Shown in pieces: positions 1-12,445 of a stretch of DNA of 64,000 nt. The notes under the pieces were generated by a model. That model saw only the letters and a program-made list of their open reading frames with translations, was not told the origin of the DNA and searched no databases. Every line of letters starts with the position of its first letter. The first letter of the stretch is position 1. The position numbers were made by a program, and so were the translations under genes. This stretch comes from Selaginella moellendorffii (lineage: Eukaryota; Streptophyta; Lycopodiopsida; Selaginellales; Selaginellaceae), in NCBI RefSeq assembly GCF_000143415.4, contig NW_003314267.1, positions 1,952,185 to 2,016,184 of the forward strand, given 5' to 3'.

Positions 1-1164
1 AATGTGATCCAGGACGACAAAGTTGGCGAGCTGATCATCAAGGGGATGAAGACACGAGCTCCTCCGGCCGTGCTTCCGTTTAAGAGATTGAAGCCGACAA
101 AGAGGAAGTTCCTGGAGTTTGAGCCGAGAAGGACTCCGTTGTGGCTGGAGGTGGTTCTGGGATTTGCTCCGGCAGAGGCTCAAAGAACTCCCGACTGGGG
201 ATGCTGCAACAAGCTGGGTCCGTTTCTGGCCAACGTTTATCTAAGCGAGCTCGACGCCTGGATGGAAAAGCAGGCCGAGCTGTTCCGTCGGCCTCACGAT
301 CCGTCCATCGGTGTAAGCTTTAGCACCGACGAGCAGGAGAAGCCAAACAATGCTAGGAAAATGGAGTACGTCCGCTTTGGAGCTCACTTCCTTATCTCGG
401 TCAGAGGCACAAGAGACGACGTTTTGAGCTTCGAGGAGAAGTGTAGAGTCTTCTGCAAGCAAAAGTATCATCGCGAGCCGGAGTTTGGAGCACCTGAGGC
501 GATCTCAACGCCGACGCTGTTCCTCGGCCACCATTTTTTCCAGACCAAGAAGTTGAAAACGAAGTGGGAGCCGTCCTCAAACAAGAGAGGAACGGTTTCG
601 AAAGTGGAGAAGACCGTCTTCTGCGTGGACGGCGCTGTGGGGCACGCCGTCCAGAGCTTGAAGCGAGTAGGCATTCTCGACGACAAAGACAACACGCTTC
701 CATGCATGCGGCTCTTTCACGAGAACCAGGTTCACAACAATGCTCACGTCAACAAGATCTTGCGAGCGCTGGCCGACTTGTACCAGCACTCGACAAACCG
801 AGCGGAGATGTGCGAGCTCATCGGGTACTTGTTTCGATCGTCGCTGGCGAAGATGTATGCTGCGAAGTACAAGCTCCGGACGCAGATCCGGGTGGCCAAG
901 TCCGCGTCCTTGGATCTTTGCAAGCCACTCAAGGATCCTCAAAAGGCCGGAGGAGGAGCACAGACGGAGGCGGTGCCGGAGCCACTGGAGCTTGTTTACA
1001 GCGTTCCAGAAGCTCTTGTGGCACCCATAGCTCACGACTGGAAGCCGCTACACGAGAAAACTCTGAGAAGTGTAGCCAGGCTGCTCCGTCCGGAGGGACT
1101 CCAGGACGGACTAGTTGTGCTGGCCAAGGAACTTGGAACTTGCTGGAAGCTAGTCGATGACTAG
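1..1164 (+). CDS. Group II intron maturase-like protein (nMAT type), 3' part, copy 1
   Basis: The reading frame is already open at the window edge and ends at a TAG at 1162-1164, so the start lies outside. The frame contains a degenerate reverse-transcriptase palm (GPFLANVYLSELD; the catalytic YADD position reads FGAH in VRFGAHFLISVRG). A maturase domain X follows (ILRALADLYQHSTNRAEMCE, then SSLAKMYAAKYKLRTQ, about residues 250-300). Nuclear-encoded maturases of this family act in organelles, mostly mitochondria, as splicing cofactors for group II introns, and they usually lack an active RT site. A 95%-like copy lies at 24925-26075, where the gene is broken. Compared with that copy, this one keeps its full C-terminus and one extra Cys codon near 203. 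I cannot say which of the four angiosperm nMAT classes it matches. Confidence 0.75.
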   Translation, partial: NVIQDDKVGELIIKGMKTRAPPAVLPFKRLKPTKRKFLEFEPRRTPLWLEVVLGFAPAEAQRTPDWGCCNKLGPFLANVYLSELDAWMEKQAELFRRPHDPSIGVSFSTDEQEKPNNARKMEYVRFGAHFLISVRGTRDDVLSFEEKCRVFCKQKYHREPEFGAPEAISTPTLFLGHHFFQTKKLKTKWEPSSNKRGTVSKVEKTVFCVDGAVGHAVQSLKRVGILDDKDNTLPCMRLFHENQVHNNAHVNKILRALADLYQHSTNRAEMCELIGYLFRSSLAKMYAAKYKLRTQIRVAKSASLDLCKPLKDPQKAGGGAQTEAVPEPLELVYSVPEALVAPIAHDWKPLHEKTLRSVARLLRPEGLQDGLVVLAKELGTCWKLVDD

Positions 1165-1423
1165 AACTTTCGCGGGGTTGAAGATCAACAGTTCGTCAAA
1201 GTGATATTCTGCGAGGTACAAAATTCCCAATTCTATCTATGTTTGTCATCCAAGATGTGACTCTTTGAAACTTTCAGAGCGGCCAGGAGATGCCTATGAC
1301 GAAGAACGGTAGACGATGAATTGACTAAGTTTGTCTACTTGCGGAAGCTTCATGTCGCTGGTAAGTGCCTTGTTTTTTTATCCATTTTCAGCAACAAAGT
1401 TTTTCCTTTCCACAACCGCAGCT

Positions 1424-2032
1424 ATGGCTTTTGTGGAGCACTTGGTCCTCTTCAGGCTGAAGAAGGAGGTATCAAATTCTCAAGAAGAAGAATGGCTACA
1501 CTCGCTCAACAATCTCAAGAGCCTGGATGGCATTCTCTACTTCAGAGCTGCCAGGATTGCGGAGATCAGCGGTACGTTTTCATTTACTCACGCCCTCTAC
1601 GCCAGGTTCTCCGGGAAAGCAGCTCTTGCGCACTACTCGCCACATCCGGAGCATCTCAAAGTTGTGGAGATTGGGAGGCAAATATGCGACGACTTCTTCG
1701 GACTCGACTGGGAGACCAACGATGCCTCTCAAGTGGGAGACGGCCCCAAAGTCTTCATGGTTGTGAAGCTCAAAGACGGGGTTGATTCACAGGTGCTCCT
1801 TGAAGTGGCTTCCGTGTGTGCAAAGCAGGCTTCTCAGGGGAGATTTGTCAGTGCTGGTTCCGATTTTTCGAAGCGGGGCAGAGGTTTTGATTTTGGATAT
1901 CTTCTGGGAACTTGCAGCGATTGTCCTCCAGACCAACATGCTACTGCTCTTAAGCATCTGCAAGACGAGCTTGCGTTCCTCCAGGGAGCGATCGATTCTT
2001 TCTTGGAGAGCTCTTTTGTCGTCCAGTGTTGA
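1424..2032 (+). CDS. Stress-response dimeric A/B-barrel (DABB) protein, copy 1
   Basis: The ATG at 1424 follows an apparent leader intron (donor GTAAGTGCC near 1361, acceptor ending 1422) and gives a 202-aa protein. The product begins MAFVEHLVLFRLKKE and has two barrel-like halves: FVEHLVLFRLK...SFTHALYARFSGKAAL, then KVFMVVKLKDGVDSQ...FDFGYLLGTCSDCPP. This is the layout of plant stress-response A/B-barrel proteins such as Arabidopsis UP3/HS1. Members are small and dimeric, and mostly lack a known catalytic activity. An in-frame upstream extension to 1331 exists but would read through the intron. The gene lies 260 bp downstream of the nMAT gene on the same strand. It has a closely related copy in opposite relative orientation at 26135-26743. 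Confidence 0.75.
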   Translation: MAFVEHLVLFRLKKEVSNSQEEEWLHSLNNLKSLDGILYFRAARIAEISGTFSFTHALYARFSGKAALAHYSPHPEHLKVVEIGRQICDDFFGLDWETNDASQVGDGPKVFMVVKLKDGVDSQVLLEVASVCAKQASQGRFVSAGSDFSKRGRGFDFGYLLGTCSDCPPDQHATALKHLQDELAFLQGAIDSFLESSFVVQC

Positions 2033-5000
2033 CAAAGATTACTATTTAAATTATGGAGGAAATAGTAGCTTCTTATGGAATTTAATTAGTTTCTGGTATG
2101 CATTTTCGAAATTTAAAAAACAAAAAACTTGGATGTTTTGATTATCTGGGTTATAGGTCCACCACACTTCCACTACTTGATTTATATATCTATGAGCCAG
2201 GTCAAATGTGGCTCTTTTTTTCACTCTGGAGTGATCTTTACTCCACTCCCTTCTTAAAAGCTAGGTGAGAGTAAGAGTGAAGTTCATTTCTGCCAAGCAA
2301 AGTTCACTTTTGTGGAGTGAAGTTATCCCTATTAGCAAATAAAATGCTGCCTTTCCTTAATGAACTATTAATAACATTTACCTTAAAAGGGTTTAGTTCA
2401 ACCAATTATCAATTAAAGTTGCCCTCTTCATTTTTGACATATATTAAACTTGACGATCAAGAACATTGCCTAGAAGTCCCATAACAAAGTCTAGAAACCT
2501 TGCTTTTCTATCCATAGTTTCTTGCATAACTATTGAATAATGCATTTTTACTCTAGTATACCAATTCTTTGGATCCATATTCAATGGAAGCTCAATTAGA
2601 ATATCAATGCAATCCATAACTCCAAGGTAATTTAGGAAACCTTTCAACTCTTGAAAGTTATGAATCTATAGGCCAAGTAATTTGATCCATGGAATTATTG
2701 ATCAATGGAATTGTAAGTTTCTGAATTTCAATTGAAAAACAGGGAATAAGATAATTAATTGGAAAAAAATGTGTACTTTTGTTCATGGATTATTTCCTTT
2801 TATATTTGAACCTTTATAGATTATTTTTCGAACCAAACTAGACCACCAAATATAAATCTTACCATATAGTGTGTTTTTTCTAGTTAACGAACAAAATTGC
2901 TCAAAACCCTTTTGATACAAAATATAAGCTTTTAAATTTAAATTTCCCAAGAGGTAATGCGCAAACCCAAAGACATTTAACTTTAAATATCCTAACACCC
3001 TTAATTGATTAGAAAAAGGAGTCCCTTTCCCTTTATATTTAAACCCTTATAAATCTATTCTCTTTGGTTGTTTATAGGAACTTTTTCAAATATTTATATG
3101 CAGTAGATGATGCTATCCCAAAATTATTGCCAATAGTTTGTTAATGATCACCTTTTGCCAACCTCTTCAAAGAAATTACAAATTGTTTAAACACCAGAAT
3201 ATGCCTTCCTAGAATGTTATCAAGACTGGTTGGAAGTAAAGTCTTTAAATCATCCCCTAATGATCCCCGTAGAGATACAAAATACTTCTTGGAATTACAA
3301 GATTAATTTTCAAAACCTCTAACTCCATTTGGTATTACTAATAAAGAGATTTAGGCTTGATATAGAAATTTCCTATTTTCTGTCCTACTAATTCTTTTCT
3401 ATTGATCATATGAGATGTAAAGAGTGCTAAAGCAAGATTATCAAGAATAAGAATGTCAATGACATCTTGCAATAAAACATAAAAATGCCTAGACCTTTGC
3501 ATCATGTCTTTAATAAATTCTTGCTCTTTTACTAGAAAGAAAGCAACTAGAGTTACACTTACTTCCACAATTACAATGACAATTTACAATCTAACCATAA
3601 GGAACTTTCTTTTGCCAATACTTGCCATTGCACTACTTGGTGGCTTTGTTATCTTTTTAGGGCTTATTCCCTAATTAGTTATGATCTCACTTCTTATTTT
3701 GCATAGGTGGCATTGTTTTAAAAATGATGTTAAACATGTGATGTGACTTAAAAAAAAATAGAGTGAAATTATTGCATGTGAGTAGACAAGAAAAGTCATG
3801 CCCTGATGCCCCATCCATAGCCCATTTGCATCCATTCCATAGCAAATAAGATTTCAGCCTTAATGGGCTATAATGCCTCATAGATGGCCCATTTGCAGTC
3901 ATTCTATAAACAAAAAGGTTTTAATGAATCTTCTATAACTAAGAAAGTTGGATCAATTTTTTTCTGGCCAATTCAAGACCACCATTAAACTAATTTGTCT
4001 TCAATTGTATTTGGTTGTTTTTGATTTGCTTCAGTTGACTTTACTTATTCTTACTAAGTTATTTAGAGAGAAGTTTATCTTAACTATTTATTTAGAAAAA
4101 TTAACTTATAGCTTTACTAGTATTTCTTATCCTTATTTGATAGTATATGTCCTTTACCTTAACTACTACCAATTTCATGAGTACTGCATATTCTTATGAC
4201 TATTCATATGTTTCACAACTATATTAAAAAGTTAGAATTTAAGTTTTTCTAAAATAGAGGTGAATCCTTGGAAAATGGAAAAAGTTCAATTTACTTTTAT
4301 TTTTGCAAATACATACATTAATTGAATTCATATTTACTTTTTATTTTTATTTCCACTAATTTATGGCAATGAATATGTGATTGCATATAGATGCATCTTT
4401 TTTTTACACATCTATATTTATTATTAACATAAAAGTATTATGTAAGTAATCACATTTTGATTGCTATAATAAAAGATTGTATGCATTATAATATTTGGAT
4501 AGAACATGCCAAATATTATTTACTCTCTTTTAGCTGATTCAATTCAATCCACAATCCATAAAATTTAGCATGTACAAAAATGTAGCCAAATAGAGAAAGT
4601 CCTTTAACAAGTATAGAGAATGAAATAAAACTTAAATATACCTTACAACTTGAAAAAAACCATTAAAGATGAAAAAAGAACCATAATTACTCTAAAAGAG
4701 TGAGCAACTACAATAAATTTTATTCTACTCTAAATTGATGATTGATGATGAATAAACTGAAATTTTACATTCATATACATCCCATTTAAGTTCAACATGA
4801 AAAATATAAATGAAAAAGGCCTTTTAGCATTTTCACTCAACTTTAAATTACCTGTATAAACATGACACCAACACCATTATAGAGGTGAAACATCTGAATA
4901 TTGCAGAAAAAACAAATGATTTTATTTTATCTATTAAACAATTAGAAGATATAGGATATGTATATATAAAAATTGAATAGTTTAATTATTCTAGTAGACT

Positions 5001-5151
5001 CAATCATATCTACTTATAAATGTACACTATTACTTATCATATTGATCAACTTTTAAATGTGTATATTTTGTAGCAAATTATACTTTAAAGTGTAAAATTT
5101 AAAGAGTGTAAATTCTTATATTTAAAAAACCTAAAACAAACTGCAACTTTA

Positions 5152-5223
<72 letters not shown>

Positions 5224-5996
5224 TTATATATAATTATAATTAGGTACTTAATTGGTGTTTTAAGTTGAAATATATAATAAATATAATTGTAATTTTATGG
5301 CATTCATAAAAAAAGAAACTAATTTTTACATTATATCACATTAATGTAACATTTAAAAGCTAATGTTAAATAACAGTGATTAATATGGATAGAAAGTTCA
5401 AGCACTTAGAAGTATATCTTAACTTTGAATAATGGTCATATTTTTCTATTTTCAAATATTTGTTTCAGATTTACTTTTCACTTTGAGACTCTACTAAAAC
5501 ATATAGACTTTAAAGTGTAATATACATTCAATTTTAATGATTTTTTATAAATATACTTATTATACATATATATAATATGTATAATAGATATACTTAATAT
5601 TATTACAAAAACTTTAATACAATAATACTATATGAATTGATTGCTTGATGTAATACATTATTTTTAACTCTTCATTAACAGTATTTATCACTACAAGATT
5701 ATAGGTAAAACTTATAAGAAATTTATGGTTTTATAATAACACTATATTTCAATACGAAACTTTATTTTTCATTTAAATTTTCTTTCAAAATATCCAATAA
5801 CAAATCACCATTCTATGAATGGCAAAACACTTTTTAAATGGTATGAAACATCAAAATTGAGATATGTTTAGAAGTATATAAATAATAAGATTAATGTAAT
5901 TTTAAAATTAATTAAATATATTATATTAAAATAGAAAGAATAATTATTAATATAAATTATTATATTTAAATTATTATTATTTTAACAACTTAAAAT
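2033..5996. other. AT-rich intergenic DNA with decayed repeats
   Basis: I see no supportable gene here. Frames are short and closed by many stops. Two stretches near 2790-2830 and 3020-3055 share a diverged TTTATATTTGAACC-like sequence. An imperfect repeat around CCATAGCCCATTTGC occurs twice at 3810-3910. The composition fits old, heavily mutated transposable-element sequence, but I cannot name a family. Confidence 0.5.
5152..5219. repeat. (AT)n microsatellite
   Basis: An uninterrupted run of alternating A and T, about 68 nt long, lies in the AT-rich spacer. Confidence 0.95.
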
Positions 5997-6158
5997 TGTA
6001 AGTGTTTGGAATATGGAAAGGAAATACAGAAAATGTGCATCTCAATTAGCTTATATATAGGAGTGAGTGGTCCAAATTGAAACCAATTCAATAACTACCA
6101 AAATCCCACTACACTAATATTAATATATGGCATTATAACCATACACTTGGACCTCACA
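5997..6158 (-). repeat. 3' LTR of the gypsy element, with adjacent polypurine tract
   Basis: This 162-bp sequence begins TGTAAGTG and ends CTCACA on the + strand. It matches the right LTR closely over its length; the right copy also has a 13-bp extra segment and a nested 287-bp element. On the minus strand a purine-rich run, AAGAGGAGGGGATGA (about 6159-6173), lies directly before the LTR, as expected for a polypurine tract. Confidence 0.85.
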
Positions 6159-6519
6159 TCATCCCCTCCTCTTGGAATGATGGAAGACCATCCGGGTTCT
6201 CGTGTAAATGGGCCAGGATCTAGAGGAACGTCAAGAGGAGGCATCAGTGGATCTGTAAGTGGTATTAATTGTTCCTAATCTTTTTGTATGAAGCATTTCA
6301 ACTGTTGCATATGCACAATTTCTAGAGGATCGACCTGCTAGATGTCATGCCGAACCTTATAAACTTGTGATCAACTTGCCGCAACACCCGATATAGTCCT
6401 TTCAATTAAGCAAGGAGCCCCTTATATAAACCACGTACCGTAAGATGGGGAAAACGGATTAATACTAAGTCATCCATTTTATACTCCGCATGTGGTCGAT
6501 GATGGGAGTTGTAGCACCG

Positions 6520-7300
6520 TCATTGTCCCATTTGTATGTGGCATAAGTATTCGGCAGACTTTGCTTGGACAAATGGAAGAATGCTCATGAAATACTGATC
6601 CCACGACCTAGCATCGGTAGCATGTGGTAATCGGGAATGTAAACTCAGCTTCATTGGTAATATTGGATCATGACTATATAGAAGTTTATATAGTGAAGCA
6701 CCAACAGAACTCTGCACCCCTGTGATATATGCATACCAAAGAGATGGGAAATATCCATCCCAATTCGAATGCTTTAAGTTCACATACTTCGCGATCATTC
6801 TTTTGAATGTCCAAATGAGCCGTTCTACCAAACCATCTGACTGTGGATGATAAGCATTTGTGAAAGTGTGGCGTATCCCCAACCGAGACATCAAAACATG
6901 AAATGCCTCAACCATAAGTGCAGAACCATTATCTGAAAGAATTTGCTCCAGACAAGAATGTTGAAACATCACTCAATTGAGAAAGAAGTATCCAACAATA
7001 GTTGCAAAGGCACTTGCAAAAGCACCAACTTCCACCCAATGAGTTAAGTAGTTAAAAGCAATAATAACATATTCATTGCCAACAATCGATCGTGGAAAAA
7101 GTCCTATAAGATCAAACGCTACCAACTAAAATGGATGGGAAACTACAATTGACTCCAACCATCCTTCTGCGATATGAGGGGGAGTATTCCTATCTTAGCA
7201 CCAAACGCAACTACGCACATACTAGATAACATCAAGTCGTATCTCCAGCTAATAGAAAGACCTATGTAGCTTCTCAGTCACACGATGATGTCCTATATGC
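6520..7300 (-). pseudogene. Gypsy integrase remnant
   Basis: The 150-codon open part (6520-6972) contains an integrase core: LSDNGSALMVEAFHVLMSR, NAYHPQSDGLVERL and WTFKRMIAKYV. Upstream on the minus strand, to about 7300, a degraded HHCC zinc-binding region can still be read across stops (HRVTEKLH ... VRSCVWC). The core is followed by LSLHSRLPHATDARSWDQY, typical of gypsy integrase C-termini. A second, more decayed copy of the same integrase lies on the + strand at 23570-24480. Confidence 0.8.
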
Positions 7301-7689
7301 CCGCCTAGAATAGGGGAATTAAGGCATAGAGAAACCATGGAATAAAGACGGAAGGCATCACCAGTCATAAAGAATCATCAGAATCCATCCCCACAAAATA
7401 AAGAAGGCCATCTTCAAAGCGATTCTAAGAATGTAAATGCTAGAATGGCAAGTCATTAGCAAGTGATGCAGGATTCTCAAACCCATCTCAAAGCTTTCAA
7501 ATCCATAGCTCAATCTTTTGAGCCTCGTGAACTTCCTCAAGAAAAGGTAGATTTTGCTTTGCATCTTATGGATATTGAACGTCAAATACAGCAACTACCG
7601 ACGGCACAAAATCCTCGTCTAGAAAATCTACAGACGCTAGAATAATAGGTTCATAAAAAATATGAGAAGAAAGTGGAGAAGGAAGAGAA

Positions 7690-8412
7690 GCTCAAGAAAG
7701 AGCATTAGCATCAGCCATAGAACTCCCAGGGCGATGAACAACATCAAAATTATATATATGAAGCTTCAAAACCCACTGAGAAGTATGACCAACCAAGTTC
7801 TTTTGCTTTAATAATGAAGTAACGGCAACATGATCATCTTTAAGTAATGTCTAAGAACCATGTAGATATGCATGAAATTTCTCAAAACCCCAAACTGCTG
7901 CTAAACATTCCTTCTCTGTCATGGAGTAGTTCACCTCCGCTGGTTATAATGTATGGTTGATATACGCAATGGGATGGCACTGACCAGGAACACTCAAGCT
8001 TTCTTGCATCGACACACCTCCAAGACCAATATTTGAAGCATCCATGTGTAAAATAAAAGGTCGAGTGTAGTCAAGATATGCCAAAACTGGAAGAGTCATC
8101 AACAGCTCTTTGAGATCCACAAATGCCCACTCACAATCTAGAGACCAGATGAAAAATGATGTTGATGACTTTAGCAACGCTTGCAACAGTGTAGTGCGAT
8201 CAGAAAGATGATCCACAAAACGACCGAGATACTGCATCTTGCCTAAGAAGTGTTGCACATCATTCACACACTTTGGAGTAGAAAACTTTAGAATAGTCAC
8301 AAGTTTGTCAGGATCAACTTACAAACTTTCACGAAAAATATGGTACCTAAGATAAGTCGTATCCTTGGACCCAAACATGCACTTCAACCACTTCAGCTTT
8401 AAACCAACGTCC
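7690..8412 (-). pseudogene. Gypsy RT connection and RNase H remnant
   Basis: The open part at 7944-8300 reads KFSTPKCVNDVQHFLGKMQY ... SLDCEWAFVDLKELL ... ILHMDASNIGLGGV, the end of the RT thumb and the start of RNase H. Downstream, across a stop, [19 protein letters not shown] continues the RNase H domain. Upstream frame traces to 8412 read as the RT segment after the YIDD box (KCMFGSKDTTYL). The RT is therefore split exactly by the DNA transposon that starts at 8417. Confidence 0.75.
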
Positions 8413-8416
8413 CATA

Positions 8417-8440
8417 AAGCTCTATTTCATTAAAGTGGGA
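8417..8440 (+). repeat. Left terminal inverted repeat of the 12-kb transposon
   Basis: It begins AAGCTCTATTTC and continues TTAAAGTGGGA. The reverse complement of 20431-20454 differs at one position. The target copy CATA precedes it at 8413-8416. Confidence 0.85.
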
Positions 8441-8861
8441 TTTATTCAATAAAATGGGACTAGGTACAAATTTTCAAGTATTTGAAAATGACGTGAAATT
8501 ATATGTTTTTTGTCCAGGGGCTAGACATATCTGGGACGAATCTAATTGTGAAGGTGTAGCAAGAGGCATTGCTAGTCTGGAGAAGTCATTTAACTCATTT
8601 GACCCTTAGTGTATTTTCATGAAACTAAATAACATTCATATTATTAAGGAATTTCTTTAGTACCTTTTTTTTACGACATAGAGGCTTGCATTTCTTTCAA
8701 AGGTGATTTAGTAAAAGGCCTGAGGGCACATGCCATTCTATTTCTCAAACCGGTATTAAGATATACTAGTGCAACGGGCCACATGCCATCACGCCTCCTC
8801 TGATTCAGATTCGGATTGTTCACTTTGAAATAAAATACATTAGAAACTTAGTAAAGGAATA

Positions 8862-11800
8862 TTAATGAATCTCACCTTGAACCCGGGTTATGAATGCTCT
8901 TGCTGCATCTATTGCATGGTCTGGCAAGGTGATGGTGGCACTCTGCTTCCGCATCCAACCATGCACAACATTATCCACCGATATGCTCATGCTGGGATCC
9001 CTTGGATTCAGCACCCATATCTTTTCTAGGCAATCCTTCGTATATCCGGAACTTGGCTTGAACCACTCCACAGTTACATTGAAGGAGTTAGTTTCCGTGT
9101 CCTCCTCTGCATCAGTGATGCAACGCCCCACCCATATCATTTGTTTTTTAATACTGGGTCTGACAAGCACGACCATTCCTTTGCAGACCTGTACTGGATT
9201 GAATGCTGAATCTGGCTTCTTGTTCCTCAGCCCACAATAGTGATCCTCAACATCGTTATCTGTCACTGCATTTCCAGAGGACATTGTTCCGCTACTATCT
9301 GGTGCTCTGGGTTCTGGCCAAAAGGACTCTTCCAATTCTTCATATACAACCGGCCCATTTTGGATAGCAGATATAATCTTCTCCCAGTATTCGAGCAAAG
9401 GCTTGCACCTCTTAAAATAGGATTCTCCACCAAACACCAACCCCCTCTTCCAGAAGGCAATATGCTGTCTAATCCCGGCCACTATACTTTCCTGGTCTTT
9501 GAGTCCATCCGGGTGCATCGGCCGTGGGGAACCCTGAGGAATCATAGGTTCCCCAGTTATGGGATCTCTCTTGAAGAGTTCAATGCCGTCCACTGGCAGC
9601 CACAGTGTGTCCCATTCTCTCATCTTGTACCTTATCACTAGAGCACTGTCACGCATGTTGAAATGAAACTGAAGAGGCTTGGAGTGGCCAATCAGCGTTT
9701 CGGATCCATCCCTGATGTAGCCTCTTACAAACCCCTTAAAGTCTGGAACCTTTGTCACAAGTGCAGCTTCAACAGTGCATTTGATGCAATTTTGGAATTC
9801 ATCGTAGAGTTGTGGGAGGGTGAGGACATTGGATCGCCGGAGGGACTTTGCCAGGTGACTGAACATAGCATCGACGTCTTCATGAGTGTGCCCAACCATG
9901 AGAAAGCCAAGTGTAACCGTTTCAAATATGCCTTTGGCAACAAGCATCGCCAAGTACGCGAAGACGTACATGTTTTTGTTCTCACTACCAGCATTGTCTG
10001 TTTGGAGCAGAAGATGGGGTGGAAGGCCACATCGGCCGCAAGAACTTCCTTGAGATTCTGCTTTGTTTGGATGAGGCTGTGCATTCACCGGGTGACCAGC
10101 CTCGTCGGAATGGCATGAGGCCTCACGTGATAACCCTACAATCTGACGGCCAACATATTCACTAGGATGGCATAGGGCCCCATGCAATACTGCAAGCCTT
10201 TGCTCCTCTTCCAGCTGAACCCTGTATGGGGTTCGATCGACAAAGGCCTTATGCAAGGGTTGGCCGTTCAGCTCAGTCTGCGCACTTTGCAAAGACCTTA
10301 AGTGTTTTGCTAGGGACGCAATCATCATGTTTGCACCCCCGCCACCCCATAGAGGTACAAAGAAGTTCCCATAGTTCTGGGCACCATGCCCATGAGCGAT
10401 TATGCCAAACAGAGACACAGGCAGCTGCATGGATGAAGAGATTGCCTTGGGGGCAGGATTGAGTCGAGGTAAGCACGTCTTTTTCTGGTCCATTTTGTCG
10501 TGGATGATGCAGAGGTAAGAGTCAGGTCTCTCCATGGAGAGAATCTTGTTATAATAATATGCAGTCCTGCAGCTTCTCTGCTCGATGTTGTGGTCGAGCC
10601 GCCTTCTAACCAATGTCTCTCACTCTTGCGCTGCAAGAATTCTTCGACAAAGCCATTTTGATAGCAGTGCACTCGTCACACTTTGAAAAGTTGGAGTACT
10701 TTCCTATACTCACATCCCTGAACCTGTTGCTCCACAATCTACTAAATCTAGATTGGCTCAGCTTCCTGTAGCCATTACTCTAGAGTTCCCGATTCACATA
10801 TTTCAATATAGCCCCCTTGGTATACATGGAAGGGAGAACTCGTTGGGTGTCTCGTGTTCCATCTTCCAAGAGGCGGGTTTTATGTGGTTGCTACTCGCTA
10901 CATGTCTCGACAAACCTCTTGAAGATTGCCTCTCCATATACAACATGACCCTTGGTTTTGTGCGTACCGTTGTTCCCATGGACTGCCTGTTGAACCCTTT
11001 GTTCCTCAAACTCAATTTTGATTCTGTAGAATGTGCTTCGAGGGACTCCATAAATGATTCTCCATGCCTTCATGCAGACCAAACCCCTCTGGAAGACCAT
11101 GCCCCCCACCTGATATTCTGAAGCATCAACAGATGACCGTAATGCCTCATACACAAAATTGCGAGCTGCCTTCCAGGACAATGTCTTGTATCTTGCTCTC
11201 TCCTCTTCAATAGCATCCCAATCAGCATGTTGACAGCACCTCCTCTTGCAACAAGCAACTGTCGAGACCATTCGAACCTCCATCGCCATTTTCTGCCTTT
11301 TCGGTTCGTTGCTCAGATCCCTTTGGCTGCGCTTTAGGAAGGTGTACTTTCTTTTCCCATGAAGAGATGTTCTGTCATCAGTTGTAGTGGTGTTTGATTG
11401 TGAATTCTTCACATTCTCAAACACTAAATGCCTCAATTTCCACCGCACAATGCTTTCAATAATCAGACTGTTTTCTTCTATGTCAACAGCCTCTAAAATC
11501 GCAACTCCAATATCATCCCAGCCCAATTCTTGATTAGCAACCGCATCTCTTGGATCGACAACTGTGGCTAAGCCCTCAGCTACCACCTCCCCCTCGGGGT
11601 TGTTTAGAAACACCTTTGCCTGAATCCATGTAGCACGGTTCTTAAGATCCACGGAGGGAACATGTGTCGCACTTGCGCTGTCCCCAACATCTGCTTTCTT
11701 CTGCAGATTTTTCAAGGCAACAACAACATTTACCCCGACGACCATCTCTCCTCATTCAATAGCGACCACATTCCCATCGAAGACAGTCTCTACTGATACA

Positions 11801-11928
11801 GTAGCATTGCCTTCCCCAAGCCTTTGACAGTGTATAACAAAGTTCCGATCCATAGACACAAGGGTCCCTTTTGCAACTCTCTTCCCACCATTCAAAATGT
11901 AAACCTTTTCCCCAACCTTGAAGGCCAT
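8862..11928 (-). pseudogene. Transposase-like gene with DN-ENKN and GHTHEDVD motifs, broken
   Basis: The largest open part (8862-10619) has LCIIHDKMDQ, then LLLQTDNAGSENKN, then FLMVGHTHEDVDAMFSHLAK. These are spaced acidic residues (D, D, E/D) in an RNase H-like setting, typical of a large family of uncharacterised plant, oomycete and animal proteins (DUF7869 type, from memory). Upstream on the minus strand are a Cys cluster (CCKRRCC), a helix-turn-helix-like VCMKAWRIIYGVPRSTFYR, and NFSKCDECTAIK. The first 58 codons start at an ATG at 11926-11928, just after a 3' splice-like site. The frame is interrupted by TGA at 11752-11754, TAG at 10891-10893, TAG at 10780-10782 and TGA at 10620-10622. 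All four are explicable as C-to-T changes in CGA or CAG. Frameshifts occur near 10640 and 10020. Two palindromes (10109, 10165) fall where the family alignment breaks, so an intron there is possible. Confidence 0.7.
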
Positions 11929-12281
11929 TCTGAAAGTGCAGAAAAGAAGTTAAGACCATACAAAAAATGATTGGAAAATGGCCTAAATCATAACATACCA
12001 AATAGCATGAGGCCACATGCCATTATTCAAACATGCTATTGACACCTACGTGAAATTTCGCATTCACAAAATTGGCATGAGGCCTCATGCCATCTTGATA
12101 TACACACAGCTGCAGGCAAGTAATAACATACATGACAATACGCTAGCCATGAAATTGCAAGAGCCCAAGATGTCATGTGGCCTCATGCCATTTCTAAATG
12201 TGGTCCTAAACCATTCCATGGTGAATATACCAGGAAGCACAAGTGCCGAATATCAAGAGGAAGCGGTAGCCACACCAAAGA

Positions 12282-12445
12282 CAGTGCCGCTCGCAACACC
12301 GCAACTGCTTGTAGCGCCGCTCGCACAAACTGCCACTCGCATAAACTGCCGCTCGCAATGGCGCTCGCAATGCCGCAACCGCTTGTAGACGCATAAACCA
12401 CAGCTCACAACACCGCTTACACAAGCAGCGCTCACTGCGCTCAGC
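12282..12445. repeat. CTCGCA-type minisatellite near the minus-strand gene
   Basis: Degenerate units of about 12 nt such as GCCGCTCGCAAC and CGCTTGTAG recur throughout. The tract lies about 400 bp upstream of the transposase-like start. A similar CTCGC-rich tract lies upstream of the plus-strand gene at 14100-14240. Confidence 0.75.

Noticed and set aside
2033-5996. Organelle-derived DNA
   Set aside because: The AT-rich composition alone suggested it, but no plastid or mitochondrial gene motif is visible.
11752-11754. TGA as a genuine stop, with two separate genes
   Set aside because: The frame continues unchanged on both sides, with similar domain content and other C-to-T stops downstream. 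A nonsense change is simpler, though a short independent frame cannot be fully excluded.
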